64,000 bases of DNA, taken from the NCBI GenBank assembly GCA_003712125.1, contig RHLF01000002.1:1054001-1118000 (forward strand). Direction: 5' to 3'. Numbering within the stretch: the stretch's first letter is position 1; each line of letters opens with the position of its first letter. The notes beneath the pieces were generated by a model that saw only the letters and a list, made by a program, of their open reading frames with translations, had not been told where the DNA came from and did no database searches. This document shows positions 57,409 to 64,000 of the stretch, in pieces. The translations under genes were made by a program, and so were the position numbers. This DNA is from Allomuricauda sp. (lineage in GTDB: Bacteria > Bacteroidota > Bacteroidia > Flavobacteriales > Flavobacteriaceae).

Positions 57409-58686
57409 ATGTCAAAATCAATGCGCTATTTTTCATTTATCCTGGTACTCACCCTTGCAATCAGCTCATGTAAGGAAAAAACTGCCAGCGAAGAAACGGA
57501 AACTGAAGAACAACTTGTTGAACGGGCGCTTGCCATTCACGATAGGGTACTTACCGTTGATACCCATGCCGATACGCCGCTTCGTATGATTGAGCCCGGT
57601 TTCGATATGGCTGAAAGACATGATCCCAGGGAAACAGGCTCCAAGGTAGATTATCCTCGAATGAAGGAAGGCGGCTTGGACGCCATCTTTTTCGCCGCCT
57701 TTGTAGCCCAAGATATACGAGATGATGATGGCAATACCCGTGCCAAGGCATTGTGCCTGCAAATGATAGATTCGGTAATCGCATCAACCGAAAAAAACTC
57801 TGATGTGGTAGGTCTGGCCCTTAATCCGGATGATGCTTACGCCTTGGAAAAAGAAGGGAAACGCGCCATCTACATTGGCATTGAAAATGGGTACCCAATT
57901 GGCAATGACGTTTCAAACGTTGAAGAATACTATAACAAGGGAGTACGTTACATTACCTTGGTTCATTCATCAAATAATGATTTGGCTGATTCAGCTACAG
58001 ACCAAAATGGGACCGAACATGGCGGCATAAGCGAGTTTGGCGCATCGGTTGTGAGTGAAATGAACCGATTGGGAATCATGGTCGATGTATCACATGGAAA
58101 CGACAGTGTATTCTACGATGCCATTAAACTTTCTAAGGCACCCATCATTGCAAGCCATTCAAACGCACGTTCGGTGACCGAGCATCAGCGTAACATGACC
58201 GACGAAATGTTGAAGCTAATGGCAGAAAACGGTGGCGTGGTACAGTTAACCATGTTGGCCGATTACCTAAGAACGGCACCACCCAATGCCGCCCGTGATT
58301 CAGCCATGACAGCCATGCGAGCAAGCATCACCAAACCGATTTCAGAAATGACGGATGAAGAACGTGCTGCCCTACGCAAATCCTTTAACGAATTAAATGA
58401 AAAATACCCTTCTCCCCCTGCTACAGTAACCCATGTAGCGGATCATATTGACCACATTGTCAAGGTGGCAGGTATCGACCATGTCGGAATTGGTTGCGAC
58501 TTTGATGGTGGAGGTGGTATTGAAGGAGTGTTTGATGCCAGTGAGGTAATGAACATTACCATCGAACTGGTGCGACGCGGTTATACCGAAGAAGAAATTG
58601 AAAAAATTTGGGGCGGAAACTTAATTCGTGTATTTAAAGAAGTTCAGGCCGTTGCCGAAGAATTGAAAACGGAAGTAGGTTCGTAA
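57409..58686 (+). CDS. Membrane dipeptidase (M19), putative lipoprotein
   Basis: VLTVDTHADTPLRMI, GIMVDVSHGNDSVFYDAIKLSKAPIIASHSNARSVTEHQRNMTDEML, HVGIGCDFDGGGG; lipobox SSCKEK. Confidence 0.92.
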   Translation: MSKSMRYFSFILVLTLAISSCKEKTASEETETEEQLVERALAIHDRVLTVDTHADTPLRMIEPGFDMAERHDPRETGSKVDYPRMKEGGLDAIFFAAFVAQDIRDDDGNTRAKALCLQMIDSVIASTEKNSDVVGLALNPDDAYALEKEGKRAIYIGIENGYPIGNDVSNVEEYYNKGVRYITLVHSSNNDLADSATDQNGTEHGGISEFGASVVSEMNRLGIMVDVSHGNDSVFYDAIKLSKAPIIASHSNARSVTEHQRNMTDEMLKLMAENGGVVQLTMLADYLRTAPPNAARDSAMTAMRASITKPISEMTDEERAALRKSFNELNEKYPSPPATVTHVADHIDHIVKVAGIDHVGIGCDFDGGGGIEGVFDASEVMNITIELVRRGYTEEEIEKIWGGNLIRVFKEVQAVAEELKTEVGS

Positions 58687-58707
58687 ACCCAAACAAACGC
58701 GACTATT

Positions 58708-59214
58708 TTGAGAGTATTGCTCACAGCATTCTTGTTGGCTATCTCAACAATTTCTGTTGCGCATCCATTGCGTCTATCCTTATGTGAAGTGGAGTATGTG
58801 CCCAAAAAACAACTGCTTACCGTTAATCTCAAGTTGTTTTTGACCGATGTAAATGAAGCCATAACCTTTGACCCTTATAGCAAAGAATTGGCTTTTTGTG
58901 AACCGAATGAAGCGGACAATGCAAACACACTACTCATGAAGTATGTGAACCAGTTCTTTTATGTCAAGGCGAACAATAAAAAAATTTCGCTTAAAATAAA
59001 GAGCAAGAAGTTAAGCGGTGAGGGCGAAAATACCGCCCTTTGGATCTACTTCGAACTGGAACAGCACGACCCATTAAAGTCATTGGAGATTAAAAATGCT
59101 GTGTTTACCGACCTCTTCTTTGACCAAAACAATATCGTATATGTGCATGCCAAGGGAGAATCGAAAAGCCTAATGTTCACCAAAAAGACACCCGTTCACC
59201 AACTAAGGTTTTGA
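58708..59214 (+). CDS. DUF6702-like exported protein
   Basis: MRVLLTAFLLAISTISVAHPLRLSLCEVEYVPKKQLLTVNLKLFLTDVNEAI; TTG start; 1 bp before the HupE/UreJ-like gene. Confidence 0.7.
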   Translation: MRVLLTAFLLAISTISVAHPLRLSLCEVEYVPKKQLLTVNLKLFLTDVNEAITFDPYSKELAFCEPNEADNANTLLMKYVNQFFYVKANNKKISLKIKSKKLSGEGENTALWIYFELEQHDPLKSLEIKNAVFTDLFFDQNNIVYVHAKGESKSLMFTKKTPVHQLRF

Positions 59215-59215
59215 T

Positions 59216-59800
59216 ATGCATCCTTTTGAATTTTACTTGAAATTGGGTTTTGAACATATAGCGGATATGGCTGCTTATGATCATATTCTCTTTTTGGTTG
59301 CCCTATGCGCTGTGTATCGGATAGAAGAATGGAAAAAGATTTTGATTCTGGTCACCGCCTTCACCATTGGTCATAGTATTACGCTGGTCTTGGTTTCCCT
59401 AGAGCTATTTTCCATCCCCTCAAATATCATCAAGTTTTTGATACCGCTCACCATATTTGCAACAGCGGTTCACAATGTCATTGGGTCAGATCAGGCAGTG
59501 AAATCAGTAAAAATGAAAAGGAACTATGCATTGGCATTGTTTTTTGGAATGATCCACGGAATGGACTTTTCAAACTACTTCAAGGCGCTTATTATGGACC
59601 CCGCCGATATTGTTGTCCCGTTATTGGGCTTTAATGTGGGTATTGAACTAGGGCAATTATTGATCGTATTCTTTATTGTGGGAATTGCTTTCTTGTTTTT
59701 GAACCTTCTCAAGGTGAAACACCGCGAATGGAATGTGTTTATTTCAGGTGCCGCGGCAGGGATGTCCCTGATATCGATGCTCGATAATGCAATTTGGTAA
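59216..59800 (+). CDS. HupE/UreJ-family membrane protein
   Basis: GFEHIADMAAYDHILFLVALCAVY, TAFTIGHSITLVL, FFGMIHGMDFSNYF. Confidence 0.85.
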   Translation: MHPFEFYLKLGFEHIADMAAYDHILFLVALCAVYRIEEWKKILILVTAFTIGHSITLVLVSLELFSIPSNIIKFLIPLTIFATAVHNVIGSDQAVKSVKMKRNYALALFFGMIHGMDFSNYFKALIMDPADIVVPLLGFNVGIELGQLLIVFFIVGIAFLFLNLLKVKHREWNVFISGAAAGMSLISMLDNAIW

Positions 59801-59813
59801 ATAGCATTAACAG

Positions 59814-60203
59814 CTAACATGCAGCGCAGGTACCTTTAATAATAGTCTGCACGTTTTTAGTCTTAAAACCTTCTGGAACATTAATTTTTGATGAATTTGC
59901 ATTCTCGATGCAATAGACCGTTTCACAGGATTCACAAACAAAGTGAGCGTGGGCATTTCCATGATCGTGAAGCGCTCCAAACGCATATTTGGCCATTCCA
60001 CTTTGATCATTGATGCGATGAATGAGACCTGCTTCCTCAAAAGCGCCGAGGTTTCTATATAGGGTTGATTTGTCAACCTGCTCACCCAAGGCATTTTTTA
60101 TATCTAAATAGGACTGTGCGTGTTTAGAATTAAACAAATACCCCAATAATGCCATTCGCAATTTTGTGCGCTTTAATCCTTGTTTCTGAAGCAAATCTTC
60201 CAT
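59814..60203 (-). CDS. Fur-family transcriptional regulator (probable Zur)
   Basis: MEDLLQKQGLKRTKLRMALLGYLFNSKHAQSYLDIKNALGEQVDKSTLYRNLGAFEEAGLIHRI ... HAHFVCESCETVYCIE ... GTCAAC. Zinc rather than iron is inferred from neighbours. Confidence 0.85.
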   Translation of the reverse strand: MEDLLQKQGLKRTKLRMALLGYLFNSKHAQSYLDIKNALGEQVDKSTLYRNLGAFEEAGLIHRINDQSGMAKYAFGALHDHGNAHAHFVCESCETVYCIENANSSKINVPEGFKTKNVQTIIKGTCAAC

Positions 60204-60226
60204 ACTAGAATCCTGATCAAATCTTA

Positions 60227-60661
60227 TTAAAAGCCAAAGGCCTCAGCCTCATCAAGCAAATAATAACAACGTGTAGGGTCGTTCATATTTAAACGTAATA
60301 TTCCGGTAACCGATATCAAATCATCCATTGCAAAGGAAGGGGGTTGGGCAAACGAAATTTCAGAAACCGTTTCCATACCACCGTTACCGCAAAAAAAGCA
60401 ACTTGCCATGGGGTTTTTGGAAAGCAAATAAACGGATTGACCTCCTCCCATAACCAAAAGAAATCCAACCAAGGATACCTTTTTACCTTCCAAGCTGGTC
60501 AATTTGTCAGAAAAGGTTGCTTCTTGAAAACTGGGATACGCCGTTTTTTCGATGCGTTCTTTCCACGAGATACCGCCCTCTAAATCAGACCAATACAAAG
60601 TGGTCTGCGCCACAATAGTAGGGGAACAAACCAATAATATAATGAGTAGCGCACTTCTCAT
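60227..60661 (-). CDS. Exported protein with NPMASCFFCG motif (DUF3299-like), paralog A
   Basis: Signal peptide MRSALLIILLVCSPTIVAQ; TTLYWSDLEGGISWKE..., GKKVSLVGFLLVMGGG...NPMASCFFCGNGG. Confidence 0.75.
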   Translation of the reverse strand: MRSALLIILLVCSPTIVAQTTLYWSDLEGGISWKERIEKTAYPSFQEATFSDKLTSLEGKKVSLVGFLLVMGGGQSVYLLSKNPMASCFFCGNGGMETVSEISFAQPPSFAMDDLISVTGILRLNMNDPTRCYYLLDEAEAFGF

Positions 60662-60662
60662 C

Positions 60663-61100
60663 TTAGTTTACCAATTTACCGGTAACCTCACTCATGATGT
60701 AGTTGCAATGATCGACGTCATCCCTATTCAATTTCAGAACACCAGTAACCTGAACAACTTGATCGGTTTTAAAAGGAGGTTTTTCCTTAAAAGTTACTTC
60801 GATTATACTCTCTGGACCTGCCCCACCGCAAAAAAAGCACGAAGCCATTGGATTGGCCGAAATCAAAAAAACCTCTCCCGTACCTGAGATATCTAAAAAA
60901 TAACCCGTTACCTCAATCTTTTTTCCATTAAATGATTTGATCTTCTCGCCAAATTTGGGCATTAAAAAGTGGACATCGTACTTTTCATTGTATTCAGGTT
61001 GAAAATCGACATCAGCCAAATCACTCCAAGTCAGTTTTGTTTGCGCGAAAATACTTGGCGCCGCTAGAAGGGCAAGCACAATCAACCAATTCTTAATCAT
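60663..61100 (-). CDS. Exported protein with NPMASCFFCG motif (DUF3299-like), paralog B
   Basis: Signal peptide MIKNWLIVLALLAAPSIFAQ; TKLTWSDLADVDFQPE..., GKKIEVTGYFLDISG...NPMASCFFCGGAG. Confidence 0.75.
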   Translation of the reverse strand: MIKNWLIVLALLAAPSIFAQTKLTWSDLADVDFQPEYNEKYDVHFLMPKFGEKIKSFNGKKIEVTGYFLDISGTGEVFLISANPMASCFFCGGAGPESIIEVTFKEKPPFKTDQVVQVTGVLKLNRDDVDHCNYIMSEVTGKLVN

Positions 61101-62457
61101 CAGACAATATTTTTGAAATGTTCATTTTAAAAATCGATGTGGAAGCTAAAGTTACGGCAACAATTGCAATAAACAAGGTAGCCCCAAGCAAGGCGAACTC
61201 AATAACGGTTGGCCCGCCTATCGATAGCACGTAACCGTATCCTGATTCGATATATGTTGAAGTCAATAATAATGCCAAACGACCCAAGAACCATCCCAAT
61301 ACAAATCCAAATAAGGCCAAAAACAAGCCTTCGAACAACACCAGGTACAACAACTTGCGTGTACCCAAACCATAGGTGCGCAACAAGGCCAATTCTTGCC
61401 GTCGTTCACGAATGGTTTTTAACAGACTTATGAAAATACTGAATCCGGAAACCAGTAAAATGGCTAAGGCAATGCCATTTATGGTCTTGACACCTGAACC
61501 CAATAAGCCCATTAAACGCTGTACTTCGAACCCAGGAAGAGCAGCTTGCATAGTGGTGTTTTCGTTGATAAATCGAGGCAGTTGCACCAAACCCAAGGGA
61601 CTTTTGAACTTGACCAAGAGCGAGGTGATTTCAAGCTCGTCGCCATCATCTTCATGAGCGTGGTCATGTTCTTGATCTTCATGCTCCTGATGGTCATCTC
61701 CTTCGTCCACATGGGATTCATGATCATGCTCTTCTTCTCCATGTTCATGATGGTTATGTTCTTTATCACCGTGGTCATCATGGTCATGCTCCACAACCTC
61801 ATCTTCATCGTGATCTTCTTGGTCGTGTTCCCCATCTGTATGGGCATGGGCGTCCCAAATACTTTCCAAATTGGAAACCAACAACTGATCTACTACAGTT
61901 CCAGAGGGTTCCAATAGCCCAACAAGGGTGTACGGATGGTCTTCATGGGCTTCTCCTCCACTGGCAGCCAAACCGTGCGAACCTACTATCTTATCTCCAA
62001 TTTGAAGTCCTAGTTTTTTAGCTACACTACTTCCAGCGACAACTTCAAAAGACCGTTCAAAAAACCGTCCCCTATCCAATACGACATTATAACTCTCAAA
62101 ATAGGCCAACTCTGTTCCCAGTATGCGGTACCCCTTATAACTATCACCATAGGAAACTGGTATGGCCGTCCCCACAAAAGGGTGGTTTTTGATTTGCTCT
62201 GCTTCCTTTAAATTGATATTTCCTGTGGGGGCATCAATATGCAAAACTGAGGACAAAACCAGTTGTAACGGACTCCCTTTTGCACCCACAACCATGTCAA
62301 CGGGCGCAATGTTCTTGTTTAGCTGTCCATTCAATTGATTGCTCAATTGAAGCACATAGGTGACCAAAGAAACGCTCAAAACCAACAGCAAAAGGCTCAA
62401 AACCAAGTTTAATGGTTTTGAAATCATATTGCGGTATGCCAAATAACCTAACTTCAT
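61093..62457 (-). CDS. FtsX/MacB-like ABC transporter permease with His-rich loop
   Basis: NMISKPLNLVLSLLLLVLSVSLVTYVLQLSNQL ... C-terminal three-TM FtsX-type domain (RRQELALLRTYGLGTRKLLYLVLFEGLFLALFGFVLG); long HDH/HEDH stretch in extracytoplasmic domain. Confidence 0.88.
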   Translation of the reverse strand: MKLGYLAYRNMISKPLNLVLSLLLLVLSVSLVTYVLQLSNQLNGQLNKNIAPVDMVVGAKGSPLQLVLSSVLHIDAPTGNINLKEAEQIKNHPFVGTAIPVSYGDSYKGYRILGTELAYFESYNVVLDRGRFFERSFEVVAGSSVAKKLGLQIGDKIVGSHGLAASGGEAHEDHPYTLVGLLEPSGTVVDQLLVSNLESIWDAHAHTDGEHDQEDHDEDEVVEHDHDDHGDKEHNHHEHGEEEHDHESHVDEGDDHQEHEDQEHDHAHEDDGDELEITSLLVKFKSPLGLVQLPRFINENTTMQAALPGFEVQRLMGLLGSGVKTINGIALAILLVSGFSIFISLLKTIRERRQELALLRTYGLGTRKLLYLVLFEGLFLALFGFVLGWFLGRLALLLTSTYIESGYGYVLSIGGPTVIEFALLGATLFIAIVAVTLASTSIFKMNISKILSDD

Positions 62458-63080
62458 AGCACAATTTGATTTTTAAAATGTTGACTCACCCTTTGGTCAT
62501 GGGTGATTATGACCAGACTACTTTCACAAATATCAGCTTCGTCCTTTAAAAGCTGTATTACTTTACCGCAATTCTTATCATCCAAATTGGACGTGGGTTC
62601 ATCTGCAAAAACAACTTTGGGTTTATGAATTAACCCTAGGGCAATAGACAATCGCTGTTGTTGGCCTTGACTTAATTGCGTTACTTTCTTTTTTAAATGT
62701 TCTGTAAGACCCAATCGTGCTGCCAGTTGCTGTCTTCGTTCTTTGTCTTGCAAACTTTTCGGAAAACTTTGGCGCAACTGAAGGTTTTCCCCCGCATTCA
62801 AAGACTTTACAAAATAGTACTGTTGGAAGATTAGGCCGATATGGGTTCCTCGAAATTGGTCCATACGTTGCCGGTTCAGCGAAGTAATTTCAACATCATT
62901 GATGCATATAGTCCCTTTTGACGCAGGAAGGATTCCTGATAATAAGTGAAGTAGGGTTGTTTTCCCCACCCCAGAAGGCCCTAATATGAGTAGGTGCTCC
63001 CCTGGGACCAAATCGATATCGGGAAAATGAAACGCCTTTTCACCCGGATAAGCAAAATTGAGTCCAGCTGTTTTGACCAT
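62454..63080 (-). CDS. ABC transporter ATP-binding protein (LolD/MacB-like)
   Basis: LLILGPSGVGKTTLLHLLSGILP, QLSQGQQQRLSIALGLIHKPKVVFADEPTSNLDD. Start MVKTAGLNF at 63080; 4-bp overlap with the permease gene. Confidence 0.92.
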   Translation of the reverse strand: MVKTAGLNFAYPGEKAFHFPDIDLVPGEHLLILGPSGVGKTTLLHLLSGILPASKGTICINDVEITSLNRQRMDQFRGTHIGLIFQQYYFVKSLNAGENLQLRQSFPKSLQDKERRQQLAARLGLTEHLKKKVTQLSQGQQQRLSIALGLIHKPKVVFADEPTSNLDDKNCGKVIQLLKDEADICESSLVIITHDQRVSQHFKNQIVL

Positions 63081-63109
63081 TAAAATTATTTTCACAAAAA
63101 TAATAGAAA

Positions 63110-63136
63110 TGTAAATGCAACTAAGTTGCATTTACA
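63110..63136. promoter_or_regulatory. Putative Zur operator (copy 2), perfect 27-bp palindrome between divergent operons
   Basis: TGTAAATGCAACT-A-AGTTGCATTTACA, 13-bp perfect arms; overlaps TTG of TTG-N19-TATTTTAG (merC side); TATTTTTG -7-like element on the minus strand toward the ABC ATPase. Confidence 0.7.
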
Positions 63137-63189
63137 AAAATTAGGTTTATTTTAGCATCCTAATTTTCGATAAAACCATAATCATTCCC

Positions 63190-63609
63190 ATGAATGTCCT
63201 TCAACTTACGACAAAATCAGATATAATCGGAGCATCGGCAAGTGCACTTTGTTTGATACATTGTGTAGCTACTCCCCTTCTCTTTGTGGCACAGGCGGGA
63301 CTTGTTGGCGATGGTGAATCTCACCCAGAATGGTGGGGCACTCTTGACTTCATATTTTTGTTTATATCGTTGCTTGCCATTTGGTGGTCAGGTAAAAATA
63401 CCTCCAAAACATGGATGCGCATCGCTTTATGGGCAAGTTGGTCGGTATTGTTCTTTGTGGTCCTCAATGAAAAGCTTTCAATCATTGCTTTGGCTGAACA
63501 GATAATTTACATACCAGCCATAGCTCTTATTTTCTTTCATTTATACAACCGAAAGTATTGTCAATGCGGAAGAGGTGATTGTTGTACAGAAGAGCTGCCA
63601 GATTCCTAA
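63190..63609 (+). CDS. MerC-domain membrane protein
   Basis: SDIIGASASALCLIHCVATPLLFVAQAG; C-terminal CQCGRGDCC. Confidence 0.88.
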   Translation: MNVLQLTTKSDIIGASASALCLIHCVATPLLFVAQAGLVGDGESHPEWWGTLDFIFLFISLLAIWWSGKNTSKTWMRIALWASWSVLFFVVLNEKLSIIALAEQIIYIPAIALIFFHLYNRKYCQCGRGDCCTEELPDS

Positions 63610-63621
63610 AAGTTAACATTA

Positions 63622-64000
63622 ATGTTGGACATAGATAAAATCGAAACCTTAGGCGATGAGCACATTGGTACTTCATTGAGAACTCCAATGAAGGATAATG
63701 CTTTTACTATTTCAGACAGCAAGAAGATCGAACTTATACAACATCATTTTCAAAAAATAATGGAAACCTTAGGGTTGGACCTGGCTGACGATAGTCTATC
63801 AGGAACTCCCTATCGCTTTGCGAAGATGTATGTAAAGGAGTTGTTCTATGGATTAAATCCAGAAAATAGGCCCAAAATATCCACGTTTGACAATAAATAT
63901 GGGTACCAAAAAATGTTGGTAGAGCAAGACATCACGATTGATTCATCTTGTGAACACCATTTTTTACCCATCGTCGGACATGCCCATGTGGGGTACATTC
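63622..64000 (+). CDS. folE: GTP cyclohydrolase I, truncated by window end
   Basis: MLDIDKIETLGDEHIGTSLRTPMKDNAFTISDSKKIELIQHHFQKIMETLGLDLADDSLSGTPYRFAKMYVKELFYGLNP...ITIDSSCEHHFLPIVGHAHVGYI. Read from the sequence; not in ORF track. Confidence 0.92.
   Translation, partial: MLDIDKIETLGDEHIGTSLRTPMKDNAFTISDSKKIELIQHHFQKIMETLGLDLADDSLSGTPYRFAKMYVKELFYGLNPENRPKISTFDNKYGYQKMLVEQDITIDSSCEHHFLPIVGHAHVGYI

Noticed and set aside
61512-61917. Overlapping ORFs 61512..61847 (-) and 61546..61917 (+) with Met/Ile/Phe-rich proteins
   Set aside because: Frame shadows of the His/Asp/Glu-rich codons (CAT/GAT/GAA) in the permease loop, not independent genes.
1-64000. CRISPR arrays, transposases, integrases, prophage genes
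   Set aside because: No regularly spaced repeats, no transposase or phage structural motifs recognised in the ORFs or intergenic regions.

Overview
The 64 kb window is chromosomal DNA from a Bacteroidota, Flavobacteriaceae-like bacterium. Support includes PorX, TAnnTTTG-type -7 promoter elements, A-rich translation starts and typical flavobacterial gene families. Most of it is dense housekeeping sequence: lpxC/lpxD, porX, tsaE, ald, proline dehydrogenase, aroB, an Lrp regulator, terC, parC/parE, ychF, an agmatinase, ferredoxin, luxC, serC/serA. Accessory parts are: a TonB receptor / lipoprotein / ABC-2 exporter locus (29-38 kb); three large BNR/sortilin-like paralogs around a gamma-glutamyltransferase (40-51 kb); a YfcC / M20 / M19 peptide-amino acid module (55-58.7 kb); and a metal locus at the right end (58.7-64 kb) with a Fur-family regulator, two tandem secreted paralogs, an FtsX-like permease with a His-rich loop, an ABC ATPase, MerC and FolE. 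The strongest non-coding signal is a near-identical palindrome, AAATGCAAC-N3-GTTGCATTT, found twice: between the ABC operon and merC-folE (63110-63136, a perfect 27-bp palindrome), and upstream of a COG0523 GTPase (51425-51445). I interpret it as a Zur operator. It would join two separated operons into one zinc-starvation regulon, possibly including an LCIB-type carbonic anhydrase (53381-54097). Other points are a lipoprotein with a bacteriocin-like C-terminus, an unlisted 46-aa ORF, and a membrane-protein pair flanking tsaE. I saw no rRNA, CRISPR array or mobile element. I found no tRNA by eye. All family calls come from reading the sequence; no searches were run.
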